64,000 nt of DNA from Anaeramoeba flamelloides (GCA_027625915.1 JANTQA010000026.1:7564001-7628000), one strand, 5' to 3'; positions 49,596-61,672 are shown, counted from the stretch's first letter. The notes: a model not told the origin generated them from the letters alone. A program made the numbers and translations.

Positions 49596-49796
49596 TACAG
49601 TCGGTTTAAGTTTTAAGGTACAAACTTTCTACAAAATTTAAGGCACAATAAAAACCTCAAATTAAAGCACAAAATTCGAATTCTAGTAAAAATAAATGGT
49701 AAAAAAAAAAATTATAAAGTTTGTGCCTTAATTTGGGATTTTTTTGTGCCTTAAATTTTGTTGAAAGTTTGTGCCTTAAAAGTGAAACTGACTGTA
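49596..49796 (+). mobile_element. MITE-B copy 3
   Basis: A 197-bp element (49,598-49,794) flanked by TA on both sides, with ends CAGTCGGTTTAAGTTTTAAG and AAAAGTGAAACTGACTG. It shows the same internal complementary blocks as copy 1 (ACAAACTTTCTACAAAATTTA with AATTTTGTTGAAAGTTTGT). Confidence 0.85.
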
Positions 49797-50789
49797 TTTA
49801 AACAATTAAATGATGTTAAAAAATAAAATTGTTTGGATATTCAAGGGGTGGGTTCATAAAAATATACAAACTAAAAGTAAGTGTAATAATTTACAGATCA
49901 TTAACTGTATTTTTTCAAAAAAAAAAAAAATGGCAATCAATTTTAATTCAAAAACATTAATAAAAGTGTTTTTTTTAGAAGTATTTTATTTTTTACTTAT
50001 TTATTCACCTCTTTTCAAAACACAAGGCGGTCAAATAAATTAGATTGATTCTTGAAATTAAATTAGGATCAAGAAAATCAAATAAAAGAGTAATTTAAAC
50101 ATGTTCAATTTTCCCAATTTGGATTTTGATTATTTTATTTAATAAGTATTACCTGATTTGGTTTTTACTACATTTCGAAATTTCAAACTTTAAAAATTGA
50201 TTAAATAAATATCTAGGTGTTTTTTAAAAATAATAATAATAATAATAATAAAAAACTTTTGTAAGATAAGGAAAATGTAAAAATGTGGTAATGTACTCAA
50301 TATTAAGTAAACATAATCACTTTATATATTGTTGTCAAAGATATTAATTTCTAAGAATCAAAAGGGTCAAAATATATATCAAAAACTCTAGACAAAAAAC
50401 TGTATGAAAAAGTTACCTGTGGAAAAATACATAGAAATACTTTAATATGAAGAACTAAAATCATGAATTCATTTTCCGGGTCTATATTTTTCATCAGAGC
50501 TCTAAAGGTTAGAAAAATTAAGGGAATAAATGAAAAATAATAATAATAAATTTAAAATAAAAAATACTATAAATAGTAAAACTTAAAATAGTGATATATA
50601 TAAATGTGTGTGTGTGTGTGTGTGACCCATGTTTCCCACTCTTAGTGGTTGTATCTATGTTTTTTATTATATAAGAATTAATTAAAGCCAAATATTTTGT
50701 TTCATTCTTTTATTTAAAAAAAAACAATTAAAGTAAAAGATTAATTATTAATCAATAATAATATATTTTTTCTTTATTTTTGATAATAT
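49797..50789. other. Spacer with (AAT)n and (TG)n microsatellites
   Basis: AT-rich spacer containing a short (AAT)n run at about 50,230-50,250 and a (GT)n run at about 50,604-50,622. A 77-codon frame at 49,810-50,043 looks like chance. Confidence 0.5.
50604..50622. repeat. (TG)n microsatellite
   Basis: An uninterrupted GT dinucleotide run, notable because G is otherwise scarce in these spacers. Confidence 0.9.
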
Positions 50790-51600
50790 TTCTATCATAT
50801 TCTTACAAATATCGTGAATTCTGGTGACTTTTCTTCGATTTTTGTGGATTAAAATCAAATGTCTAACATTTCATGGGTTTCAAAGAATTGAAATAAATCA
50901 AAGATTTGACTCAATTCTTTTTAATTTTGGAAAGTTTAATAGTAGTTTTCTTGAAATTTTCTGTATTGGTTCACAAGTGTTCTAGGTTTTTTTTAAGATT
51001 TTGTATTTTATTTCGAAAATCTATTGATTTTCGTTAGGTTTTTTTGAGTTTTCTGTTTATTTGTGAAGTGTTCTAGGTTTCTTGGGTTTTCTGTTTATTT
51101 GGAAAATCTATTGAATTTTATTAGGCTTTTTTGAGTTTTCTGTTGATTTGGAAAATCTATTAATTTTCTGTTAATTTCGAAAAGTAAAAAAAAAACCTAG
51201 AACACTTCGCACATAAATAGAAAACTCAAAAAACCGAAAGAAAATCTATTGCTTTTTTGAATAAAATGAAAACTCAAGAAAAACTGAGGTTCCCTTTTCA
51301 ATGATTTATGAAATAAAAAGAACTTTAAATATATTATCAATTTATTTCTTTAATTTAAAAAAATCTAAAGGGGGTCAAAAATGGGGGAAATAGAGAAAAA
51401 TACAATAAATTCCTCAATTCTTTCAAATCCGGGAAATTTTGCTTACTGTGAATGGTTTTAATTTTGTCAGGCAAATGATATTGTTAAATTTTATATTAAA
51501 ATATTAATTTTTTTTTCTTCTCATTTTTTTTTTCTATTTTGATAAACTTATCTTTAATTATCCCCTTTTCTAAATGCATAAAGAAATACATTTTTTGGAT
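50790..51600 (+). repeat. Palindromic repeat family P, copy 3
   Basis: The left part carries several tandem-like units of the type TCTATTGATTTTC..TAGG and GAGTTTTCTGTTTATTTG.. with GTGTTCTAGG (about 50,975-51,175). The right part (about 51,188-51,270) is their reverse complement (ACCTAGAACACTTCGCA, AGAAAACTCAAAAA), so the core folds on itself. The tail TTTTGATAAACTTATCTTTA onward matches 16,290 and 12,930. Non-coding. Confidence 0.65.
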
Positions 51601-52379
51601 TTTAATTTTGATGATTATCAGATTGATGTGGAATTGGCGTTAAGTCTTTATCTATAAGTATTAGTCAATGCAGAAATTTAGTTTCAGATATCTTGATTGG
51701 TCAGTAAAAAACAAGTGAAAAAAATTTAAAATATTTCCTTTTTACTGGCATGATACAATGAAAATCTATTTGAATATTTTTTTTTTCCAATTTTGCAATT
51801 TTTTTCAATCAGTATCCCCGCATCCTCTCTCCAAATAATCAAGAAAATTCACACATATCAAAGGTAATAACTGATCCAATGATTAGCACCTACAGTATAT
51901 TATATACAATTAAAGTATTTGTATATTTATTTAAAATGGTTTTTTTAAAAAATAAAATTAGAAATTTTGTATAAAAATATTAATTTAAATCAAATTCATT
52001 AACATTTTAATAATAAACATGAAATAATTTTATTTCAAGTCTGATAAATCAAAAAAAAAATATGTTTAATGATAATTTTTCATTTTTTTTCATTATAATT
52101 GAAAATAATATTGCATAAGGACAAAAATGAAATTTATTTGTTTGATCTTAAAAATGAAAATTTTTATATGAATAATTTCATACACATTCATTTTGAACAA
52201 AAAACGAATTTACAAAAAAAAAATGGAAATAAATGGATTTAATAGCTTGGGATTTGTATCCTTAAATTTTTTTTTACTAAAAAGAAAACCAACTCTAGAT
52301 TTAAAAATAAGAGAAATTAAGTTTTGAATATTCTTCAAAGAAAATATAATAAATCTTGGAAACGAAGAAAAAATTTTTT
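51601..52379. other. Spacer, nothing recognised
   Basis: AT-rich sequence. No gene or repeat partner was seen. Confidence 0.5.
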
Positions 52380-53810
52380 TTTATTTTTTTTTCAAATTTT
52401 TTGATTAGTAAAAATATGAATAATATATTTGTGAAAATTGATTTTTTCAATCTAAATTAATCGAGATATTTAAAAATAAATTTTGATCTAAGGTCTCTTA
52501 TCCAATAAGATTGTTTATTGAATTTCTAGATTTTAAAAAGCCAACAATTCAAAAAATAGTTAAAATTAAAAAAAAAAAACATCAATTATTAATCTGAAAC
52601 GAACTGTTGACCAGATAATTTAAATTGAAAAAGTATTTGTTGAAAATACTCTCAAATTTTGGGATGATAAATACAATTATCGTTTTAATTTCAGCGATAA
52701 AGCTTTGCCCATAGTGAAATTTTAAAATATGCTTTTGGTGATATCCACTAATTACAAATTTTATATATGCCAAGTTTAACAAAAAATTCTAAATTAATTA
52801 GGAAACCCAAAAAAGAAAATTTTTTCAGTGATATCATTTTTTTTTTTCCATTTTTTTATGAAAAAGAAAACTATTAAATTTATCTTTTTTCTAATATTAT
52901 AAAAAAACACCCTGTTTATTCCTGTTCCCTCACTATTACAGTATAAAAAGTCTTTTTTCTAATAAAAATATTAAAATCGAGATTTTTTTTCGATTTTTTG
53001 AGATACTTTTTAGGTTAAACAAAAAAAAAATAATTTATTTAAACCAATTGAAAAATAATTGTATTGGTTTATCAAAGTAATTTTAACAATAAAAATGTCA
53101 GTTCATTTACAAATTTTATTTCGAAACTATGTTTTTCTTTTAATATGAAATTTCATTTTACAAAAATAAAGGTTTCTTCAAGATAAAATGGGAATTAGAT
53201 AATTTTAGTTGCTTCATCCAAAATTGATTTTTTTTTTGCCAAAAATGATATGATTTGTTTTAATAACTCTTGTGAATAAGGCCAAACAATGAGTTAAAAA
53301 ATTTTTTCAATTTTTTTATTTTTTTGCAATTTTTTTTTACATTTTTTAAAAATCAGAAAAGAACTTTTATAAAACTTTAAAGAATTAAAAATATTTACCC
53401 AATTGATCTAAATTTCATTGATAAACTTTTGTTAAGCTTTGATCAATTTTTTATTTATTTAATCACCTATCCCTCAATTATTTTTATTGGCTGGAATTTT
53501 TATTGGAATATTAATAAATACAAATAGTAAAATATATATATATATATTATATTTGATCAATCAAAACTTTCCAACTCAAAACTTAAAATATGATACTATT
53601 TTCAAGAATTAACTACATTTTTCATGAAAATAAGTTATTTTTTTGTTTTATATTGGAAACATGTGAATTTTAGATTTCAAAAAAATAGACTCAAATTAAT
53701 AAATTGTTTACATTGAGGATAACTCATCCATTTCATAAAAAGAAACACATAAATTACAATAAACAAATTATTTTCAGGATCTTGAAAAGAATACATTTTA
53801 TTTTTAAAAA
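52380..53810 (-). repeat. Repeat family R, long copy 2
   Basis: The left part (about 52,400-52,640) matches about 58,120-58,360 (ATATTTGTGAAA.TTGA.TTTTT, TCTAGATTTTAAAAAG, GAAC..TTGACCA.AT.ATTTAAA). The remainder (about 52,765-53,810) matches 19,700-20,760. Together this implies an element of about 1.4 kb. A 66-codon minus-strand frame (52,582-52,782) is not kept in the other copies. Confidence 0.5.
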
Positions 53811-54784
53811 AGATAAGTCACTCATGGACTATTTTTTCAGGTGAAAAGGGTGGAATAATATAAAAAAAAACACACTTGAAAGAGTTCATAAATCTCAGTT
53901 AAATTTAACCACTTCTAATTTCTTTTATGAAAAAATGGGAAATTTTTTTTTTGAATACAAATTGTTTTTTTGAAACTTTATCTCAAGAATTTTGGATTCC
54001 TATTAATAATAATTTTTGAAAACATATAAGGGTAGTTTGATTAATTGTGCTTGATCTATAAATAAGCCAGATTCCTTTACCCACCAAAGAAAAAAAAATT
54101 ATTATTATTATGAAATAACTTATTTTAGTAATTAAAAGTTTGTTATTTGTACAACCAAATTATTTCAAAAAAAAAGTTTAAAGAACTTTTTTACTCAAAA
54201 TCAATTAGTAAAAAATATGCACAAAACAATGTCTGTAAAATGACTTCTTTCCTCTTCTCTAATAAGTATCCTTTTAGGGATTAGTTGATTTAAAACTTTT
54301 TATACAAAGTATAAAAAGTATTTTAAAAATAGTTACAGAAATAGGTCTTTCAATTTCAAGTTTTACACTAAAAAAGGTTGTTATTTTTTAATAAATCACC
54401 ATTTGCATTTTTCAGATTATCTTTTTCTCCGAATAACAAAATACAAAAAATTATATTTTTTTTGTTATTTATTGATTTATATTTTTTCATATATATATAT
54501 ATGTGTGTGTGTGTATGTACATATATACATATATATATTAGGAGTGAAGAACGAAGATCAAAGAACAAAGAACAAAGAACGAGAACCAAAAAAAAAAAAA
54601 AAAAAAAATCAAAGAACTAAAAAATAATAAGAGAAAAAAACAAAAGAAGAGAATTAAGAAGAGAAGAAGAAGAAGAAGAAAAAAAAAAAAAAAAGCGAAC
54701 CTTACCAAAAGAAAACTTTTTTTGAAAACAAAGATTTAATTTTGGCTTTCTTGCTTTTTTTTCTTCGTTTCAAAATAAAAAAAA
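53811..54784. other. Spacer with compound TA/TG microsatellite and A/G-rich tandem tract
   Basis: AT-rich sequence. At about 54,491-54,540 there is a (TA)n-(TG)n-(TA)n compound run. It is followed by a purine tract of AAAGAAC-like units (about 54,548-54,600) and a GAAGAA-rich tract (about 54,650-54,695), downstream of the RRM gene stop. Confidence 0.6.
54491..54540. repeat. Compound (TA)n(TG)n(TA)n microsatellite
   Basis: Alternating pyrimidine-purine run: TA units, then TG units, then mixed TA/CA units. Such tracts can adopt Z-DNA or cruciform forms; that is general knowledge and not shown here. Confidence 0.85.
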
Positions 54785-55732
54785 TCAATTTTGTTCTTCT
54801 TCTTCTTGATTTTCTTGTCCAATTTGTGTTTGAAAGTTTTCAGTTGAGTTTGTGGTAGTTTTTGATTCAACTTTCACGTCGTCATCCTTGAAGGCTTTTC
54901 TTACTTTGAGGTATCGATCACCGATTTTATGGTTGTTCATCATCCTGATTGCTTCTTTGAGTAACTCTTCTGTGGGGAAGCGAACGAAACCAAAGCCCTT
55001 TGACTGGCCATCCTTAACGACCAATGCTGCGTTTTCGCAGCTAAAATCAGCGAAGAGCTCAACAAGTTCATTTTCCCCTAGGCTATATGGAAGATTACAA
55101 ACAAACATTACACGATCTGACAATTGCTTGTCTTGTTGGTACTTTCGCACTTTGCGCTGGTTTTGTCCTTGCTTGTTTTGGCTTGAGATCTCAACATTGA
55201 TAATTCTTCCGTCTAATTCATACCCATCAAATGTGTCTCGTGCCCTTTTGGCTTCGTTTTCGTTTGACATAATAACAAAGCCATATGGTACTTTGATGTT
55301 TTCACGATTTAGAACTTTAGCAAATTTTCTGTAAAAAAAATTATGTGTGAAAATGAATTTTTGAATAAAAAAAAAAATTGTCATTGAGATACATATTTCA
55401 ACAAGATTTGTTTTTGTTGACAATATTTTAATAAAAAAGAAACGGGTTTGGGTGTTAGGTGTGTTTTTGAAGGTTTGACCACAAAATTATTGTTCATTAG
55501 AAACGTGTTATGTGCTTCAAAAAAAAAATTAATTTCTAAAAAATTATGATCTGAACTGTATTGTTTTGTTTTTTGTTTTTTGTTTTTTTTACAATCAGAA
55601 AAAAAAAAAGAAGAGTATTTGAACTTACACTTCGCCTACTTGATCAAAAAGTTTACGGAGTTCGTGGTAAGTTAAATGACGAGGAAGATTTCCTACAAAA
55701 AGTTTGCAATTGTTATCATTATTATAGGTCAT
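54785..55732 (-). CDS. Two-RRM RNA-binding protein
   Basis: Exons 55732-55629 and 55328-54785 on the minus strand join in phase 2 to 215 aa; the intron (300 bp) is GTAAGT...TTTACAG. RRM1 starts almost at the N-terminus with RNP2 KLFVGNLP and has PYGFVIMSN in place of a canonical RNP1. RRM2 (about residues 105-180) has RNP2 VMFVCNLP and RNP1 KGFGFVRF. The linker is K/Q/N-rich, and the tail after AFKDDDVK is S/T/Q/E-rich and acidic. The likely role is single-stranded RNA binding in nucleus or cytoplasm; the precise target cannot be told. The short first exon is easy to miss, because the second exon alone would lack the first half of RRM1. Confidence 0.88.
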
Positions 55733-56879
55733 TTTTGTATAAGGTAAATTTATTTCTTAACAGGACAAAAAAATTAAAAAAAAGAAAGAAAAAGAAAAAA
55801 GAAAAAAAAAAGAAGAAGAAAGAAAAAGAAAAAATAAAAGAAAAAAAACTTTGAAAAATTAAAAAAAGATAGAAAAGTTTTGGGTTTAACAAAAAATGAT
55901 CTTAAAAGCTTCAAAAAAATCCCATGGCTAAATCAAGTTTTAAGCTTTTTTAAAATTTCAAACACTTTCCGGCAATTTACAAGCCTTTTAAAAACTTCCC
56001 AACACTTGTAAAGGGGAAATGTGTTGGAAAATAAGTTAAAAGGTTTTGTTATGTAACTACACAAAACAAGAGCAGACCGATTTGAGATGAAATTAGTGAT
56101 TAATACTGGTAAATTGTAATTTATGTTTGGAAATTTTTACTTGATTTTGCTTGTTCAATTGATTATAATCAACTTTGAATAAAGCATTTTATAAAGTCAA
56201 GTGTTTAGAAACTCTGTAAAATTTGTTGTTCTTCAAAACATTCTTTATCCTTATCTGTTTGATAAGAAACAGTTCGAAGATTTATAAAAATGGAAATTTA
56301 ACTAAAAATTTTTTGAAATTTATTAGAATTTATCCGTATACAAAGTGTATATTAAATTTTTTGTCAAAAAAAAATAACTTTGGTGGAGAGATAAATATTC
56401 AATTCTCCTGGTTTTAATCCAAGTGATTTATTTAAATCAATTCATTTCAAATAAAACATTTGCTCAAATGAAAAAATATTCCAAATAGAGACACTAAAAA
56501 TACGTTAATTATTGTTCTTAAAATCAAGCATACATAAAAGTTTAATCTGTGTTTCAGAAATAATAAACGTGTTTTTTTGTTATAGAAGACCTATAGAATC
56601 AACTGATCAAATAAATCAATAATAGTCCCTAAATAAATATGGTACTCGTTTCTTAAAGTTCAAAAATTAAAATAGAAATTTTAAAAATAAAGGGATCAAA
56701 TTGGAAAATTTAAGGCAAAAAATAGAATTAAAACTTGTAAATAAATTTTAATCACAAAAAAAAAAAAAAAATTTGAAAAAAAATTGAGAAAATTATAGAG
56801 AAAATTAACAAATATTTTGAACTTATTGTATTAATAATTTAAATTTCTGAGAAAATATCAAGGGAGTTACTTTCAAAAG
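55733..56879. other. Upstream flank of the RRM gene, nothing recognised
   Basis: An A-rich tract (AAAGAAAAAG type, about 55,780-55,850) and then AT-rich spacer. A 64-codon frame at 56,223-56,417 looks like chance. Confidence 0.5.
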
Positions 56880-57010
56880 TGATTTGAACTGGGTACACTA
56901 TTAGGTAGTAAATTGGGTGTAGCATTAGAACAAGAAGAAAAAAAAACATGGATTTTATTTTGAAACATGGATTTTAATCTTTGTGTAAGCATTTTTTGAT
57001 CATTGTCCAT
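56880..57010 (+). repeat. Repeat family S, fragment
   Basis: Shares the start of the 48,417 copy: GGGTACACTATTAGGTAGTA is like GGATACTAAATTAGAGGTAC, followed by CATTAGAA.A.GAAGAA and AAAACATG. Short and diverged. Confidence 0.4.
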
Positions 57011-57179
57011 TAAAAGAAAACTTGTTTTTAAAAAAAAAAGCCATACTTTTTTTTCTTATTGTATCAATATAACATCTAATTCACTACCCAATAGCTTACC
57101 TAAAAAAAATCAATTTTGGTTGTAAATCCCTTGATTTTTTGATTGAATTTCTAATGATGGATTGAATTTGTTGTAAAAT

Positions 57180-57650
57180 TTCAAACTTCTTGAGAGTACC
57201 CAAATACCAATTATTAATTCGAGATTGTGGAATTTTAATCTGTAATCGATAATCTTTCTTTTAGGTTTTTGATCCTCCTGTGTATTCTGGGGATGTATCG
57301 TCAAGTGTCGTTAAGTGTCTAGGTTTTCTTGTGGTTTTTTGTTTTATTGGTTGAGTGTTCTAGGTTTTTTTGAGATTTTTTATTTTATTTATGAACTTTA
57401 CAAGGTTTTTTTTACTTTTAGAAATAAACAGAAAATTTTAATAACTTTTCCGTTTATTTCAAAAAGAAAAAAAACCTAACAAAAAACAATATACTTTCCA
57501 AATAAATAGAAAATTCAAAAAAAAAAAAAAAACTAACGAAAATCAATTGATTTTCCTCATAAGCAGTTAAACCATGAAAGCCTAATGGCATTTTTTTTAA
57601 TTTCTTAGATTTTTTTTTTTTGAATTGTAAAAAAAAAATAATAATTATTC
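57180..57650 (+). repeat. Palindromic repeat family P, copy 4
   Basis: ACCAATTATTAATTCGAGAT, GTATTCTGGGGATGTATCG and GTCTAGGTTTTC blocks match copy 1 at 15,590. The centre is self-complementary (GTTCTAGGTTTTTTTGAGA with later AAAAACCTAACAAAAAA and AAATTCAAAAA). Non-coding. Confidence 0.55.
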
Positions 57651-58079
57651 ATTTTTACATTTTTTTAAAAGATTTTTAATTTTATTTTTATTTTTTAAAT
57701 CATAAATTTTATTTCAATAATAATTATTCAAAACTCAATACATTGATTTATTAATAATAATAATCAAACAATATTGCTAATTTTATGATATATAAAATAA
57801 ATAAAAAAATAAAATCATGAAAAAAATTCAATAAATATATACTCAAGAAAAAAATGAAATTCATTTCATTTCTTTAGGACAAAATTAAATTTTTAATATT
57901 ATTAATTTTCTAAAACTTTTATTTAAGTCATAGAAAATAATTGAAAAACAAAAAAAAATTGTAAATTAATTTCATTTATCAAATTGTAATAAAACAAATA
58001 TAAATTACTTTTTAATCAATAAAATAATTATACCTGAATTTAACTAAAAATAAAATATAACTTTTAAATATTATACCAT
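57651..58079. other. Spacer, nothing recognised
   Basis: Very AT-rich sequence with no gene or repeat recognised. Confidence 0.5.
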
Positions 58080-58360
58080 GATAATAAAATAATCTCCGAA
58101 ACCAAAATTTTTTTTATTGAATTTTGTTATTGGTAAAAATTTGAGTAATATATTTGTGAAATTTGAATTTTTCCTTTATAAATTAATACATATCTTGTAA
58201 AATAAGTTCTGATATATCTTCTCTAATTCAACAATGTTGTTTATTTTATGTCTAGATTTTAAAAAGTCAAAAATTAAAAAATATTAAAAAATAAAAAACA
58301 TAATTAATTATTATTTTGACTCGAACTTTTGACCAAATCATTTAAAATTTGAAAAAAAAT
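58080..58360 (-). repeat. Repeat family R, fragment
   Basis: Matches the left part of the copy at 52,380: ATATTTGTGAAATTTGAATTT, TGTTGTTTATT, TCTAGATTTTAAAAAGTC and GAACTTTTGACCAAATCATT. Confidence 0.5.
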
Positions 58361-58559
58361 CTTGTTGAAAAAATTTTCAATTTTTACAATGAAAAACAAT
58401 ATCATTTTTTTTTTTCAAATTTAATTTATATTTTTTTTTTTTTAAATTGTTGATAATCAAATATAGATATTGATATTGTATGATAATCAGTAGATAAAAC
58501 AAATTTTCTATGTGATGTCAAAATAAATTTAGTAATGAATAAATTATTTAATCAAGCAT

Positions 58560-58860
58560 TTTGGGCTATTGTGGGGTGCAAAGGGTCCCAAAAAAATTTC
58601 CAGTAAAGTATTATGTGTTTGAATCGTTAAAACTAAGAGGTTTTTGATGTGTCAACAAACTTTTCAAAAAATAAAAAAACAAATTAATTTGTCAAAAGTT
58701 GGAAAAATAATAAAATCACAACTACTAAAAAAAATTCACAATGTTGAAAAAATATTTTTCAAGTTTTTTTTTTTTATTGTAAATAACTATACAATTTTTA
58801 ATTATGAAATTTTCTTTCTAAGATAATTTTTTTACAATTCTATTTCTTATAATCCTATTA
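58560..58860 (+). repeat. Repeat family U, copy 3
   Basis: Matches 45,590-45,890 and 600-840: AAAAAAATTTC, GATGTGTCAACAAACTTTTC, ATTTTTAATTATGAAATTTTC and TTTCTAAG. Non-coding. Confidence 0.5.
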
Positions 58861-58976
58861 ACATTTCAAATTAAAAATTTTTGTTTGAAATGTTTTTATT
58901 ATATTTGGGGTGTTAAAGGGGTGTGTGTGTGCAAATATTCCATGGTTTTTTTTCCAAGATTTTTTTTTTTTTTTGA

Positions 58977-59174
58977 TACACTAAGTTCCACTTTTACTTC
59001 AGAAACTTCAACGAAATTTAAAGAACAATAAAAATCCCAAATTAAGGTACAAAATTCAGATTCTAGTAAAATAATTTATAATAAAAAAATTACAAATTTT
59101 GTTCCTTAATTTGAGATTTTGTTGTGTCTTAAATTAGGTTTAAAGTTTGTGTCTTAAAAATGGAACTGTTTGTA
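58977..59174 (+). mobile_element. MITE-B copy 4
   Basis: A 194-bp element (58,979-59,172) with TA on both sides. Ends are CACTAAGTTCCACTTTTACT and AAAATGGAACTGTTTG. The inner complementary blocks (CAAATTAAGGTACAAAATT with AATTTTGTTCCTTAATTTG) are conserved. It is more diverged than copies 1-3. Confidence 0.75.
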
Positions 59175-59364
59175 TACAAATAATTTTTGTACTTTTTTCT
59201 TATGATTTTGGTATTTTTGTTATTTTTTTATTGAAACTTTTACATTTTGATTTAACTCTGTATGGTTTTGTGAATTTGTAAATAAATATAAATTATTGTT
59301 AGGGAAACTTTTTTAATCTGTGGAAAAACTTCAAAAAGGAATGGCAGTGAATATTACAAATAAA

Positions 59365-59720
59365 ATCTTTTTCCGTCAAAGTAGGGGCAGTTTTAGTGAA
59401 TAAATAAATCATATTCTATGGTTTTAATTAATTATTATTGCCAAAATAAATTTTTAATTTTTAGATCAAAATCATTTTTTCTCTTTTTGTAAAAAAAAAT
59501 TTTTTTTCTGTTTTCTGATACTTTCTTCTTTTTTTTTTTTCTTTTTTTGTTTATTAAAAGAGCAAATTTGAAAAAAAATGTTTGAAACATCAAATTAACA
59601 TTAATAAACGTGATTCTTTGTATTTTATTTTAAAATTCATACATTTACAATTAAAAAATCTTATTGTCAACAATTTTAATGTCCAAAAGACATTGAGAAA
59701 TTTGCACGAGACATTCCAAT
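59365..59720 (+). repeat. Repeat family T, copy 2
   Basis: Starts near TTTCCGTCAAAGTAGGGG, a MITE-A-like terminus, and shares AAATTTGAAAAAAAATGTTT, CAAATTAACATTAATAAA and ATACATTTACAATTAAAAAA with copy 1 at 44,765. An 84-codon frame (59,582-59,836) lies here but is not kept in copy 1. Confidence 0.45.
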
Positions 59721-61006
59721 CATTTTATAACCCTCTTTTTTTTATATATTTTTTTTTTCTTGAATTGGGGTTTATTCCTGTATGTAGCTTCTCATTCGAA
59801 ATTAAAAAAAATTATAAAGAGTTGGGTTATTATTGAGCATGGTTAAAAGTTTGAACTTCCTGATCATTTAAAATTAGTTATTCAAAATACTATAAAGATA
59901 ATAGAAAAAACTAAAATTCTAGTTTATAATTTAAAAAAAAAATGAGAAAATTGACAATATTTTAAAACACCAGAATGAATTTCAAATAGTTTTTTTGTCT
60001 ACTTAATCTAAGCTATTTCCAATAATATAGGGCATTTTTTATTTCAATAATTATTTCTTAATATTAATTCAATTATACAAAATGTACAACAATAACATGT
60101 TTTTTAACATATCATACTTAATTTCTTGTATTTTGAAGTTTTATTAATGGGTTCTAAATATTTTTTTTTGAATTAAAATTATTTAGCAAAATTTTTAATT
60201 TTGAAAAAATAATAGAGTCAAATTTCTCATTTCATTATTTTTTCGAATTGTTCATTTTTTTCATTTTTACTTTGTTATTATTATTGTCCAAAATTTAACA
60301 AAGTTCAGAAGAGATGTGATAAGAAATCAACCAAAAATTCTTTTGATTCTAAACAATTGAGTTGACTTCGATGGAATTTGGTGGAAAAATTGCTCAGAAC
60401 AGTTGTACACTTCAATTAAAGAGGTGAGATAAAAAAAAAAAAAAAAAAAATAAAAGTTTTTTTTTTTTTTTTTTCATTCAGTTTGCTTTTTTTAAATTTT
60501 TAAAAAAGAAAAAAAAAAAAAAAAACACAAAAAAAGTTAATGGGAAAAACAAAAAGTTAATGATCAAATCAAAAACAAAAAATCTAAAGATAAAATCAAA
60601 AATATATTGAAGTATGATTTTACACATTATCAAAAAAAAAAAATTGAAAAAAAGATCGAACTAAAGATTGTTAAATAGACATTACTAATTTTGGATATTT
60701 TTCCAAAAATTAGGGGCAATTTTTTTTTTTTTATTTTTATTTTTTATTCTTCGAACTTTGATCATTAAACACAAATTTTAATCAAGGGTTTTATTATTAT
60801 TAATGGCTTCGTTTTTTTTTTGTCTAAAGTTTCGAGTTTAATAACTGAATAAAGAATTTATTCTTATATTGATGGATATTTTTTTGCCCCACAATTTTGG
60901 ATGGGGCTTATAATGGTTTTGATAAAAACTTGTTAATAAATTTAATAGGTATTTTTGTTCATATTCTTGAAATTTTCATTTGTGGGTAATCTATATACTT
61001 TTTTTT
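59721..61006. other. Spacer, homopolymer-rich, nothing recognised
   Basis: AT-rich sequence with a long A run and T run facing each other at about 60,430-60,525, which could form an A/T hairpin. No gene was recognised. Confidence 0.5.
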
Positions 61007-61313
61007 TACAGTCCTGAGTTATTTTAAGGCACAGGAAAAATCAACACATAAGGTACAAAATTTTGTTCACTTTAAGGCACAAATTTTTGATTTGATGCAT
61101 TTCCCCATTTCAAGATATAATTTCACCGAATAATTATAGAGTTAGTTTGAGTGTTTTCTTCAATATATATATATATATATTACATTATGAGTAACCTTGG
61201 AAATTACACAGAAAAATTGTTCCTTATTTTGACCACTTTGATTTTGTGCCTTAATGGGATTTTTTGTGCCTTTTTTCTTGATTTTTCCTGTGCCTTAAAA
61301 GAGCACAGTGCTA
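61007..61313 (+). mobile_element. MITE-B-like variant, about 300 bp
   Basis: The left end CAGTCCTGAGTTATTTTAAG-GCACAGG and the right end (about 61,275-61,311, CCTGTGCCTTAAAAGAGCAC AGTGC then TA) are inverted repeats of about 30 bp that keep the TTTTAAGGCACA signature of MITE-B. The interior differs and contains a (TA)n tract at about 61,161-61,181. It is probably a relative sharing the same transposase-recognised ends. Confidence 0.65.
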
Positions 61314-61672
61314 TATAATCTCAATTTGGACTTTTATAAGGGTGGTTAAATGGGTAATGGAGAAGTTCACATTATGTTTTTGAAGTTTTAGTTCTTGTTA
61401 ATTTAAGAATTGGGAGATAAATTTTGGATTTACGGTTTCCAGGATTTCTTTTGTTCTTACGGTTTTTTCATATTTTTTTAATATATTTTAGTTCCTATTT
61501 TTAGATGTTTAATATATAAACCTTGCATAATATCAATTTTTTGAAAATCAAAATAGAATGTAAATTTTTGTAAAACTACACAATTCCTGTCCGAATCCAC
61601 TATAAGATATAAATTGTATTTTCTTTTAGAAAAAATATATTCTCTCATATATGATATATTTCTATATGTTAA

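Noticed and set aside
54378-54627. Overlapping frames of 70-80 codons around the TA/TG microsatellite
   Set aside because: They translate the microsatellite and the AAAGAAC-like tract; low complexity only.
59582-59836. 84-codon plus-strand frame
   Set aside because: Lies in repeat family T and is not preserved in the other copy at 44,765.
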